Assembly: GCA_907165275.2 (NCBI GenBank)
Contig: OU015664.1
Location: forward strand, 11,432,001-11,496,000
Reading direction: 5' to 3'
DNA from: Zygaena filipendulae
Taxonomy: Eukaryota > Arthropoda > Insecta > Lepidoptera > Zygaenidae
Length of the DNA stretch: 64,000 nt
Made by a program: the position numbers and the translations under genes. Shown piece by piece: positions 23,801 to 34,249 of the stretch. Every line of letters starts with the position of its first letter. The stretch's first letter is position 1. The notes below the pieces were generated by a model, which was not told the origin of the DNA, did no database searches, and worked only from the letters and a program-made list of their open reading frames with translations.

Positions 23801-26800
23801 CGACGTGTGATTCGAACGCATTATATGTAACTGTCATCGCTGTAAATCATATTTTTCCAGACAAAACCAACGACATAGTAGTGACATGGTCGACTTTCAA
23901 CGACACCGGCGAGTCGCGGGTCCAGTACGGGGTGGGGAAGATGGACCGGGAAGCCTCGGGGCGCAGCACCCGGTTCGTCGACGGGGGCCCGCTTGCCAGG
24001 GTGCAGTGGGTGCACCGCGTCGCACTGAAGAACCTCCAGTTCGACACTAGATACGGTGAGATGGCGCCATGGATGGTGGAGTTCTCGTCCCTTATTCACA
24101 AGGCGGGATTTCTTTTGGACCAAGGAGATCCCTTTCTGCCACATTAAAAACATCGTTCATCTGTTAGCAGTTCGGAATCATGCTGCCAAGGGCCTTGCCC
24201 GGTTCTGAGCAAATAAACCCTCAACGGGAATCTCTGCCCCAACAATGGGGAAATTAAAATGGATTTTTGTGTGATTTTATCCATCTATTAATCTACTAGT
24301 TGTGCCCCGCGGTTTCACCCGCGTTAATTTCAGAGTTCCCGCGGGAATTCCGGGATAAAAAGTACCCTATGTGTTAATCTGATGTATAAGCTATATTATT
24401 GTAAAGTTTCATTTAAATCCATTCAGTAGCTTTTGCGTGAAAGAGTAACAAACATCCATTCATCCATCCATCCATCCATACATTCTTACAAACTTTCGCG
24501 TTTATAATATTAGTAGGACATCCATACATTTTTTCAAACTTTTGCGTTTATAATATTAGTAGGATTTAAAAATTAAAAGATAAAAAAATAATGAATAACT
24601 GGATACAGGCACCTATCAGTTGCTTCAACTGCCTGCCTGAATTATAAATAAATAAGTTTATGTGGATGATGTGATAGTGATATTTGAAAAATTCCGAGCA
24701 GTGTACCACTGCGGCTCCGAGTTCGGCTGGTCCGAAGAGTTTTCGTTCAAGACGCCGCCGTCCGGCGAGGACTGGGTGGTCCGCGCCGCCATATACGGGG
24801 ACATGGGCAACACCAATGCACACGTAAGTCATTTATTATGATCATAGAATTATACGTAATAAAGGCATAGAACACAACACACACACACACAAATACACAC
24901 TAGGTAAAATATAAAAAATGTGACTAACTGTGTCAAGGACGGGGCAGGGGTCAAAAATCACGAAATTTCAAATTAGTATTAGTAGATGACCCCGAATACA
25001 CAGTCATGGAGTTTCCACTGTGGTGGAAACAGCTTACTACATCTCTCGGCGCCACTCCAGTACGTTATGACGGCCGATCGAGTAAATGTGAGATTTGAGA
25101 GAGACGATTTTATTAAGTTCGTCATCACCAGCTAGATGAGAGTAGTACAGACGTACAGTAAGTATCTGTAGTTGATGTAATCTTTTGGAAAAGCCTTTGT
25201 CCAGCTGTGAATTTATTTCGATTGTCAAAATTGTAACACGTGTACCACATAGGTACTTTTGTGCCCTACAGAGTTATCTTGTTCTTGTGTTCAATGCTCA
25301 ATTATTTTGTTTACTATAGTGATTTATAATAGCAGGGCGCTTTGCCCATTTATCTTGTTTACCTTACCCATTTATCTAGTGTACCTTACCCATTTATCTT
25401 GTGTACCTTACCCATTTATCTTGTGTACCTTACCCATTTATCTAGTGTACCTTACCCATTTATCTTGTGTACCTTACCCATTTATCTAGTGTACCTTACC
25501 CATTTATCTTGTGTACCGTGCTTTTTAATATCGTGTACCCATACCCAATGAGTTTGCGTGCGGCAGTCGATGTCGTACCTGCAAGACGAGGCGCAGCGAG
25601 ACCACTTCGACCTGGTGCTGCACGTGGGCGACTTCGCCTACGACATGGACACCAAGAACGCGCTAGTCGGCGACGAGTTCATGCGCCAGCTGCAGCCGCT
25701 GGCCGCCGTCGTGCCGTACATGACGTGCCCCGGCAACCACGAGGAGAAGTAGTGAGTACTCTTGTGACCTTCCCCTCCCAGAAGGCGTACTTAGGAGAAG
25801 TAGTGAGTACTCTGTGACCTTCCCCTCCCAGAAGGCGTACTTAGGAGAAGTAGTGAGTACTCTGTGACCTTCCCCTCCCAGAAGGCGTACTTAGGAGAAG
25901 TAGTGAGTACTCTGTGACCTTCCCCTCCCAGAAGGCGTACTTAGGAGAAGTAGTGAGTACTCTGTGACCTTTGCGTTAATTTCGGAATACCTGCGGGAAT
26001 TTTAGAACTAAAAGTAGTCTAGTAAGTAGTATGTCCTTCTCCCAGCGCCGTCTTAAGCATGCGGGTGCAGGCTGGTTTCATTTATTCATTTCTCAAAATT
26101 CTGTAATCCTTACTATTATAATTGAGAAAGTAAGTTTGTTTATTGAGCTTTGCACGCACTTTGTCAGTGGAAGAGCGAAGGACATAGGGTACTCGGCGGG
26201 TGAAACTGTGGAGAAAAACTAACTAGTCTACAATAAATTAAACAAATAAAAAAAAATTTAATGCAATCATCAGTAGTGTTTTATATTATTGTATATTATT
26301 TTTTAATAAGTATCAATTTATTTTATTGAAATGAAATAAAATGAAATTGTTTTATTGTGAGCATAGGTAATACAGAGTTCTAAAATACCGTAATATGTAG
26401 TGAGACCACTATATTCTGCCTAAGGGGGTATACAATATATTTAATAATTTATATTTAAAAAATAACATTACAGTAAAAATATATATAGTATAGTATTTTA
26501 ATGATTATACGTTATTATATAGAGATCGACTTGCGTACACCCCTTATGACTGCGCTCTGGTACACCCGCACCCCTTGAACCCCCCGGGTAACGACGGCCC
26601 TGTCTTCTCTGTACCCCTGACATGCAAAATTGCTTGATGAACGATTAAGCTGTTAAGGCGTTTAAGTGTAACAAACACATATCATGTTGTATTGTAACCT
26701 TAATAATTTTCCCGTTGCAGCAACTTCAGCAACTACAGGAACCGCTTCTCCATGCCGGGCCCCCACGAGAGCTTGTTCTACAGTTTCGACCTCGGCCCGG

Positions 26801-29800
26801 TGCACTTTGTGTCCATCTCCACGGAGTTCTACTACTTCCTGCAGTACGGCCTGAAGCTGCTCATCAACCAGTACGACTGGCTCGAGAAGGACCTGCAGGA
26901 AGCCAACAGGCCGGAGAACAGGTCGGTGCCTGGGGATGTGTGTCTTGGATGTGAATGTGGCCACATATACTGGTTTTGAACACCGTCGGTTGATTAGATT
27001 TCAGAATTGATTGTTAAGTTGCCCTTGCAATGGGGATGTTGACTACTTTTGAAAATCAAAATTCTAATTAGTCCGTCAGTTAGAAAATAAAAAAACAATA
27101 GACTCGTATTTTTCGCTTTTTCAAATAAATTAAAATATACAGAGATAAAGCGCATTAAAGTTTAGGGTGAGGGGATCGTGACGTCACTAACCGCTAAAAC
27201 CGCCATACAAACTGTCCGAATAGTGACATCACGCGAAATTTCAACTCAATGCATCGCCGTTATTTTTTGATTACGCAAAAATAGAAAAAATACGTGTCCA
27301 ATATTTTTTATAAATCTACAAGACGGGCTAAAAAAAAGAAAATTAGTCCACATGCCCATTGTGAAACTTATACCTATGCACTATAAAAACATAATATCTT
27401 CTTATATTTGAAGAATAAATGGGAGGATGTGTAAAAAAGGGGAAATACTATTATTTGATTGGACTTCTGCAGTGTGAAACCAAAACTGCTAAAACTGATT
27501 TAAGCATTCAGTTTTTCATACTATTATGTTGAAATGCTATGCATATGTATAGATTGTTATAATTATAACAAAATAGGTATTTTTTTAATTCTTTTTAATT
27601 CTATGAAGATCGTAATATGATTTTTGGCTAACCTCTTTGACTGGGGTGCCATAATAGTTTGTCAGACTTTGTAAAAATAATACAAAAGGGTCTCTAAAAT
27701 CAAAATAAAACCAATGTATGTGACCGCCTGGATGGTAATTTGCTTGGTTAAACAATGAAATGACAGCTTTCAAGCTTCCATTCCTAGCTTGCTCTCTGAA
27801 TCTCAGAAATTGCTGTATCGAGTTAATACTAAAAAGTGCACTACGGTCGGGGCGGGTAAATTAAAAACTACCCCAAATGGTTGGGAGAATTTGCATGAAA
27901 AAACGCTTGCATGGAAACCGAATTTGGCACGATCGATGTGAGAAAATCTGAATTATATTCAACAGAGAGAAGCGTCCCTGGATCGTATTGTACGGTCACA
28001 GACCGATGTATTGTAGCAACCGGTACGACTCGTGCTACGGCGGGCTCCTGCCCAACCGGGTCGGGCTGCCGTTCGTGGGCCGAGGTGAGTGAGTGAGTGA
28101 GCGAGCGAGCGAGCGAGTGAGTGAGTGAGTGAGTTGCAGGGCGCGGCGGCCGTGGCTGGTGCTGTACGGGCACCGGCCCATGTACTGCAGCAACTCCAAC
28201 GACGCGGACTGCAGCTACGAGTACACGAGGAAGGGGCTGCCCTGGCTCGGCATGTTCAGTGAGTCGGCAATGCGCCTTTTGAATGAAACGGACCGATTCA
28301 GTCAGAACTTCAGTATGGATACCCTGTCACTGCCATGTTTTGGTAGCCTTAACTTACCTCTAGCGCCACACGTAGGCATGATGTCTTCTATAGGGTATGT
28401 TCCGGTATTACTGATAGCACTGTAAAGTATGACGTCAATTCTGTATACTGCGGTCCTTTATAGTTCACTATACTGGTTACTGTTTAAAACGGAACACAAT
28501 CCAGTATACTGTCATTCATGGCATTGTCATGTCACGCTGTAGACCACTCATTGACGAATATGACGTCATACTGCCTACTGCGAATACTACGGCAGTATAC
28601 TGTCTGCTATAACGGAACGAATTTCCCGTCACTGCGAGCACTGGGCCAGTGCTATCCGTAGTAACGGAACATACCCGTAGTGTTCGAAATACTTAAAATT
28701 AAAGTATTAGATTTATTTATAAATCTAAAATATGTGTGTGTGTATTACTATAAGTACACGTTAGCTGAGTTCTGTAGGTACTTTAATCAATAAATAGACA
28801 AAAGTCCAGTGGTTTGTTAGTAACCGAATATTACGTGTGTGGCGCCTAGGGCACGTTTTATTTACGGGGATGGCGGTTAAAGAATAAAAAAAAATTATCG
28901 AGCGTAACGTTTTCAAAAGGTGTTTCGGTCTCCCAGGTAGCATTAGATCAACGCGTTAGCAGTTTTTTCAAAATTAATTAGTCACACTTTGAAACACCAT
29001 GTCTTGATCGAACCCACAAACAACAGCTGGTATTTGTTGTTATGCAAAATATCATGATGATCGGTTGAGCCGTTAAGACCTGAAAACGCAACAAACAAAC
29101 AAAGAAATAAACCCAAATTCACACTTATAAATGGACGCAGATAAGCAATAACATGTTAACCCATAAAGTCACGTTACAGAACGATTTATTGAGAGTTACA
29201 GAACGTTTTTTAATTATGCATTTACCTTATTACATTGTTTAAATATGTAACAAAATGTTGAACATAAAAATGTGGACACAAAATGGCGCTATAATTTTCA
29301 AACACGATTTACTCAAAATTTCTTCAGTGTGGGTTAACACACTATTGCTTATCAATTTCCAAATAGTAAGATAAATAGTAGTTTGGTACGCATAGTACAA
29401 GCTCTGGTTAGCTTGAGGGCTGGGAGCTAAGGCTAGACGTCGGTGCTCGCTGACGGAGTGGCCGCGCTGCTGCAGGCCTGGAGCCCCTGCTGAAGCAGTA
29501 CGGCGTGGACCTGGTGGTGTGGGCGCACGAGCACTCGTACGAGCGCACGTGGCCGCTCTACGACCAGCGCGTCTACAACGGCTCCTACCACCAGCCCTAC
29601 GTCAACCCGCGGTGAGATGAGATTATTACACCGTCTGACTAGCAATGTTGAAATGTTCATGTCAATGTTCATTAAAAATTGATATCCTTGGATACAGACG
29701 ATGGGGATATCCGAACACGGATATTGGGTGGTGACGGATTACGGATAGTGGACGCCACTTGACGCTTTGCGTGACATGTTTCGACTTGCATATTGTATGC

Positions 29801-32267
29801 GTGGCTCTTTGGTTTGTTATATCTTAATGGAGTTTATTGCTTTCTAATCACCTATATTACAGAATTTCATCTATCTGTTGAACATCAACAAGGTAAAAAA
29901 TCTGTAAAAGATCCGCCAAAATAGTAACGGATACGGATCTTTCTTCTCTCCCGGATATCCGCGGATACGAATACGGATCGGATGTAATAGAATTTTGACT
30001 TTCATAAAAAAAATAAAATGACGGAATTACAAAAAAGATCACAACTTTTTTTGTCTAATGAACGATGAAAACAAACTTTTTTTTGAGTTTATTTTAGCAA
30101 GAGCAAAAGGAAAAATATGCTTATAAGTGTATAAGTAAATACAAAGAACTTCTGCCGCAACTGCGGCGCGGGCAGAGCCGCGGGTGACTGCTAACTAGTT
30201 CTAAATATAGTTGTGTTCGTGTGACAGTTCGAGACTCTTTCAAGGCAGGGTAACTACATTTCAATATTTGTTGCAAACTGCATGTACAAAAATGATTGAA
30301 ATCTTTTTTTTTCTCAAACTTGCTCGGATACAAAAAAAAAATATATGTATGTTGTGAAAATCCATAACTATCGAATCTTCAATTTCCAATTTTAAACAGC
30401 TATATATGATAGATGTAGTAGACTTACTACATGTATTTGTCATGTTGTTTCAATATGGAGATTTTTTTTTTGTGTTGGAAAAAGATAATATATTATGTTG
30501 AGAACATAATTTGAATCAATAACAAAATGAGCTCAAGCAACGGGAGTACAATCCAAAAAAGTATCGTATCAGTTGTCTGGGAGAACAAACTCTAAATTAG
30601 TTATTAATCAATATACCAACATGCATATCATCAACTAAACTCTCAGTCGTTTTGTTGAATCATATTTGTTTGTTCGTCTGTCTGCCAGGGCGCCAGTGCA
30701 CGTCATAACCGGCTCGGCCGGCTGCCAGGAGCGCACGGACCCCTTCCGACGTGAGTAACAAGTTTTAAACAAATTCGTCCGTTAACTACTGGGGGCTAAA
30801 AATAAGTTTGAGCTTGTATGCATTAATATACACAGAGACGACAAAATGTCCGCGCAAGAAAAACTGTTATATGGAAAATATATACGGGTTTCTTTGATTA
30901 ATACAGTTTGGTTGGCGTGTGAGCTCACCAATTTGGATTTTTTCAATCAAAATTTCGTCACAGTCGGATTTGTGTTTCGTTTTTCGATAAATCGATTTTA
31001 TCTATCTACGCCACTTTTTATAAGGACATTTGTATGGAACTGTGAATCTAGATACAGCGTAGCTATAGTAAGCTTTCCAAGAAGTGCAAAATGAAAGAGA
31101 GAAGAGAAAAAGAAAAAAAAGAAAAAGAGTTTTTCAGTCTCAATCAAAAAGATTCAAGTAAAAAAACTTAACAAAAAATAAAAGTTTAACAAATAGAGTA
31201 ATGTGAAGGAGGTAATAAATGTTTTTTTCGTGGGTGTCTGGTCGCAGGTCACCCTCAGCCGTGGTCCGCGTTCCGCTCCAGCGACTACGGCTACACGCGC
31301 TTCAAGGCCTACAACAAGACGCACATCTACTTGGAGCAGGTCGGTCTACCCACTATACTGAGAGCAACATAGAGGCTTGTTTGGTAAAGTTTGCGACCAA
31401 AAGTTCCCCACCGAAGATCGGTCACCAGCATCTCTGCTACCGGTGTTCAGTTGGGCACTATATTTGGTCAGTAAACTCTTCCGTAGTTTGCATTCAATTG
31501 ACGCCGCGCGGGTCACTGTGCCTGCTGGTCACTGTGCCTGCTGGTCACTGTACCTGCTGGTCACTGTGCCTGCTGGTCACTGTGCCTGCTGGTCACTGTA
31601 CCTGCTGGTCACTGTGCCTGCTGGTCACTGTGCCTGCTGGTCACTATGCCTGCTGGTCACTGTACCTGCTGGTCATTGTGCCTGCTGGTCACTGATATTG
31701 TGTCGCCAACATATCCTTCGAGCAACCAAGAGGTTTCGGTGATTTCTTTCCGTGTACAGTGTACACTATACGCATGTGCTAGCGGTTCAGTCAGGTTTCT
31801 CAACGACTACTTACAATTCTAGTTTTATTTAGCTGCCACTCGCACCTGCGTTAGTTTGGGAGTTCCCGCGGTAACCCCGTGAGATTTGTTCCGACAACTC
31901 TTGGCTACACAATCTACCTGCCAAACAGTTCCATAGGTCCATGTTGTTTCGTTTCGTTAGTTTTATCGACAAACCTAATCATATCAAAGTGTTAGAAAGA
32001 GAGGATCAATATATTTTTTACTTAAATTATTTTTTAATCCCAGCTAAATTATTTAAGATTTTTATTTTTATTTAGAATATTATTTTAATACTAATGTACC
32101 TACCAAGAGTTTTAGGTTTATATAAGTTACAGAGACGTAATCTGTCCGAATAAGTAAAATAATAATTTTGCTTCTTGTTTTAGGTGGACGTGGACCAGAA
32201 AGGGAAGGTCATCGACTCATTCTGGATAGTGAAGGACAAACACGAGGCCTACTTCGATCTACCTTAA
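20819..32267 (+). CDS. ACP7-like: Purple acid phosphatase, ACP7 type, isoform with first terminal exon set
   Basis: Exons: 20819-20960, 23861-24055, 24702-24823, 25567-25751, 26721-26921, one of two alternative exons (27966-28084 or 28140-28258), 29476-29611, 30689-30750, 31248-31339, 32184-32267; phases join throughout and give 445 residues. The N-terminus is a hydrophobic signal peptide (MNFKIILFSVLSIVGESWG), so the enzyme is probably secreted or lysosomal. I prefer the ATG at 20819, which has A at -3, over 20795. A fibronectin-like N-terminal domain is followed by the dinuclear metal centre. All five metal-binding motifs are present: YGDMG, GDFAYD, GNHE, YGHRPMYCS (in the alternative exon) and WAHEHSYER. 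The C-terminal part holds VHVITGSAGC and DYGYTRF. The family hydrolyses phosphomonoesters at acid pH with an Fe-Fe or Fe-Zn centre. An AATAAA lies 10 bases after the stop. Confidence 0.95.
21260..21578 (+). mobile_element. CRE-containing MITE, copy 1
   Basis: About 319 bp, bounded by GGGCATGTGGACA and TAGTCCACATCCC (imperfect terminal inverted repeats of about 12 bp). Inside are GCGTGACGTCATT and AGTGACGTCACGA flanking TTTGTATGGCGGTTTTAGCG. Copy 2 is at 27033-27357 in the opposite orientation and copy 3 starts at 63761. No coding capacity. Target duplication is not clear. Confidence 0.75.
21780..22015 (+). repeat. Dispersed repeat family B, copy 3
   Basis: Shares GGAAATCACTTTATTTAAAA, GTCCGTTATGTGTGAAAA and TTTTCCCGTAGACCAGCTG with the copy at 20090. 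Non-coding. Located in intron 1 of the acid phosphatase gene. Confidence 0.6.
22060..22420 (-). repeat. Probable retroelement 3' fragment
   Basis: A moderately GC-rich island inside an AT-rich intron, starting on the plus strand with AACTTTATTTGACACAAC, a form often seen at the 3' ends of lepidopteran retroelements in reverse orientation. No intact reading frame. Assignment rests on compositional contrast and the TTTATT end only. Confidence 0.3.
24295..24565. repeat. Dispersed repeat, CCGCGGTTT family copy
   Basis: Contains CGCGGTTTCACCCGCGTTAA, TCCCGCGGGAATTCCGGGAT, a CATC tetranucleotide run near 24460-24480, and the terminal block GCGTTTATAATATTAGTAGG twice (the second near 24543). Lies in intron 2 of the acid phosphatase gene, just before a LINE-like tail. 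Confidence 0.7.
24590..24656 (+). repeat. LINE 3' tail fragment
   Basis: AACTGGATACAGGCACCTAT followed by CAACTGCCTGCCTGAATTAT and AAATAAATAAG is almost identical to 51043-51107, where it follows the end of a LINE reverse-transcriptase frame. This copy is 5'-truncated to just the tail, as expected of target-primed insertion. Confidence 0.6.
25345..25520 (+). repeat. 22-bp tandem array before acid phosphatase exon 4
   Basis: Eight copies of a 22-bp unit starting CCCATTTATC, with two alternating variants (CTTGTGTACC and CTAGTGTACC). It ends about 47 bp before the exon 4 acceptor. The array is open in several frames only because the unit lacks stops; those frames are not genes. Confidence 0.95.
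25743..25970 (+). repeat. 50-bp tandem array copying the exon 4 splice donor
   Basis: Four full units (the first 51 bp, the rest 50) plus a partial fifth, with units beginning GGAGAAGTAGTGAGTACTC. The first unit contains the true exon 4 end (GAGAAGTA, donor GTGAGT), so every unit carries the same donor plus a pyrimidine-rich CTTCCCCTCCCAG acceptor-like tract. Copies appear nearly identical. Confidence 0.95.
27033..27357 (-). mobile_element. CRE-containing MITE, copy 2
   Basis: Reverse-oriented relative of 21260-21578. Ends are GGGATGTTGACTACTTTT and TTAGTCCACATGCCC; inside are GTGACGTCACTAACC and CCGCCATACAAACTGTCCG. Located in the acid phosphatase intron between exon 5 and the alternative exon pair. 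Confidence 0.75.
27966..28084 (+). CDS. ACP7-like: Alternative exon 6a of the acid phosphatase gene
   Basis: 119 nt, entered in phase 2 and left in phase 1. It encodes KRPWIVLYGHRPMYCSN followed by a distinct second half (RYDSCYGGLLPNRVGLPF). The His of GHRPM is a predicted metal or active-site ligand, so one copy of this exon must be present for activity. Joining to exon 7 regenerates GLEPLL. The acceptor is weak (TATTCAACAG). Compare with exon 6b, 55 bases downstream. Confidence 0.85.
28085..28139 (+). repeat. 55-bp GTGA/GCGA simple repeat forming a whole intron
   Basis: The sequence between exons 6a and 6b consists almost wholly of GTGA and GCGA tetranucleotides and ends GAGTTGCAG. Donor-like GTGAGT recurs every four bases; there is no pyrimidine tract upstream of the exon 6b acceptor. 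Confidence 0.9.
28140..28258 (+). CDS. ACP7-like: Alternative exon 6b of the acid phosphatase gene
   Basis: 119 nt, with the same length and phases as exon 6a. It encodes RRPWLVLYGHRPMYCSN then a different second half (SNDADCSYEYTRKGLPWL). Including both exons would shift the frame, so only one can be used in a productive mRNA. It is strongly GC-rich, like the neighbouring constitutive exons. Donor is TTCAGTGAGT. Confidence 0.9.
28393..28676. mobile_element. MITE with about 30-bp imperfect terminal inverted repeats
   Basis: Starts GGGTATGTTCCGGTATTACT and ends with the near-complement ATCCGTAGTAACGGAACATA followed by CCC; GATAGCACTG near the left end matches CAGTGCTATC near the right. Internal repeats of GTATACTG are frequent. 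About 284 bp, non-coding, in the intron after exon 6b. Target-site duplication is not obvious, so the superfamily is undetermined. Confidence 0.75.
29476..29611 (+). CDS. ACP7-like: Acid phosphatase exon 7 (HxH metal motif), single copy
   Basis: Constitutive exon encoding LEPLLKQYGVDLVVWAHEHS then YERTWPLYDQRVYNGSY. The AHEHSYER motif supplies the last metal-binding histidines. It is shared by every isoform because only one copy exists between the duplicated exon 6 pair and the duplicated tail. Confidence 0.95.
31511..31694 (+). repeat. 16-bp tandem array in intron 9 of the acid phosphatase gene
   Basis: Eleven copies of GGTCACTGTGCCTGCT (a minority with TACC in place of TGCC) plus a partial copy. 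It is open in more than one frame because the unit has no stop; not a gene. Confidence 0.95.
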
Positions 32268-32276
32268 ACCAGAAAG

Positions 32277-32282
32277 AATAAA
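32277..32282 (+). terminator. Polyadenylation signal AATAAA for the first tail
   Basis: AATAAA lies 10 bases after the stop codon at 32267. It would end the transcript before the second set of terminal exons, so use of the second set requires skipping or read-through of this signal. Confidence 0.55.
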
Positions 32283-32871
32283 GCACATATTGCTACGCGT
32301 TTAGTTTTCAATTTTTACGAGAAATAGTTAAAATACACAGTCAAATTATATTACTGTAATAGTTCAAGAATCTCACAATGCTTCTATTGCACCTGTATTG
32401 TTCGAGTTTTATGTAAATAGGTATATTTTAATCTAGTTACTAAATTATTTGGTTAATTAAACTTGTACAAAAATCGCGTATTTTTTATTTTAATCCCGTC
32501 GCTGTAGACGCTGCAATTATTTCATAGTTCTTATCGTTAGGGACCGATTAAAAGTGTCTCTCTTTTTAAGGTTTATTTTTTATTATTAATTATTATTTTT
32601 AGGATATCTCCAACTTACCTTTGAAAATTGCCATGGATATAGTCAGCTTTATTTTTAAACAAGGCGGCAAGACCGGCGTGTAACGATCGGCGTCAGCAAC
32701 CCCCCACGAAGACCTCAGACAGATCACAATAAAAGTTTTCGCGTTAACCGCCTGACTTTTTAGCAAAGTTATTTACTTTATCATGGTTTACTTTTATTCC
32801 CTTTCGATTTAGCACCCCCTTTCAGACTGATGTTATTTATGGAGATTTGGTAACGTTATTGCCATTTGCAG

Positions 32872-33680
32872 GGCGCCAGTGCACGTCATAACCGGCTCAG
32901 CCGGATGCAAGGAAGGCAAGAATCGCTTCCGGCGTGAGTAAACTCAATCTTTTCAATAATTAGTAAATCATCCGAGAACGTTAAGTTTCTTCATTGCTGA
33001 GTTTTTCCGGATTTGCCAGTATTGTCATACAGTGATTTTTTTTTCAAACAATCTTTTGGCCACAGTAGTATTTTTGTTTTACCTAAGCAACTCTCGTGAT
33101 TATTATTTTTTTGATCTTTGATTTCATGACTAAACCGCTTTGATATAATAAAATTGTGTTTGTTTTTTATTCGCAGACCACACTTACGAGTGGTCAGCGT
33201 TTCGTTCTCAAGACTACGGCTATACCAGATTCGAGGCGCACAACAAAACCCACATCTACATGGAGCAAGTAAATAATGTTATTTTTTGTTTTAATATTTT
33301 AAAGCAATCATTAAATCTGAAAACTAAGTATTTTTAACGATGATTCACCCAAAGACCGTTTCGTTTGTAATTATTTCGACTACCGCCCAGAGAAACTTTA
33401 TTACGATGATTAATTAGCTAAATTACCTAACAGAAATAATATTTATTTATTTATTAAATAAAAGTGGTGTAACTATTTTTTATTTATTAAAATATAAACT
33501 ATATAGATACATGTTGTTTGACCAGAAGGAGCATCTGTATTACGTGAGTTTGGCTGCGACGACAGCACCATTAATGAACTCTTTTCTTATTTCCAGGTCT
33601 CAGTTGACTTGGACGGTCAAGTCATAGACCACTTCTGGCTAGTGAAGGATAAGCATCTATCGTTCAACTATGTGCCATAA
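32872..33680 (+). CDS. ACP7-like: Duplicated terminal exon set (8b, 9b, 10b) of the acid phosphatase gene
   Basis: Exons 32872-32933, 33177-33268 and 33597-33680 are 62, 92 and 84 nt, exactly the lengths of the first set (30689, 31248, 32184), with the same phases. Exon 8b encodes APVHVITGSAGCKEG, 9b encodes WSAFRSQDYGYTRFEAHNK, 10b encodes QVIDHFWLVKDKHLSF and ends NYVP-stop. No N-terminal exons lie between 32267 and 32872, so this is not a second complete gene. It is either an alternative 3' end spliced from exon 7, again giving 445 residues, or a partial duplicate no longer used. The open frames and intact splice sites favour use. Confidence 0.85.
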
Positions 33681-34249
33681 TAGCACCCAGCGGCGGATAT
33701 GCACACTAGTCGCTAGGATATTAAAATTTTGCCGCCCTTACTGACCTCTACCCTAGTTCACAATCAAAAATAATTACATTATTTTCTTCATTTAATGAAT
33801 TAACTGAAAAATAGAAAGTAGTTTGCTCAGGATCGACTAGCGAATCGTATGTTTTAATATAGGTTATATTTTTTTCGTGTTTACTAGCCCATGTCTAAAT
33901 TATTTATAATACAATATTTGGCGCGTACGCCGCCCGCAGTAAAAAAATCCGAACCGGCAGCCGCGGGCGTAGCGCTTGAAATTTCGTAGATAGGTCACCT
34001 CCAAACATAAAATATACTTTAATCATATTATTGTTTATTTTTTTAAATGGGGTGTATCAGGTTATCAGTTAATTCATTAACACGTTGTATATTATGTTAT
34101 TATTTAATATGATGTGTCAGGTGCTAGTTTTCGGGTGAAATTTTAGCCCCAAAGCCGTCTAGGTACTCAGCCTACTGGTAAATCCGCCACTGATTGCTCC
34201 ATTCTAGTAACTTTAGATCATGCTCGCTAAGCTATCATGATTCTGACCT

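Noticed and set aside
25259..25551. Repetitive open frames reading PFILCTLPIYLVYLTHL
   Set aside because: Translation of the 22-bp tandem array, open in several frames because the unit lacks stops.
25345..25970. Tandem arrays considered as a CRISPR array
   Set aside because: Repeats are directly adjacent with no unique spacers, lie in a eukaryotic intron, and no cas genes are present.
31219..31742. Repetitive open frames reading CWSLCLLVTVPAGH
   Set aside because: Translation of the 16-bp tandem array downstream of acid phosphatase exon 9a; intronic.
32872..33680. Second, independent acid phosphatase gene
   Set aside because: No signal peptide or metal-motif exons lie between 32267 and 32872; only the last three exons are duplicated.
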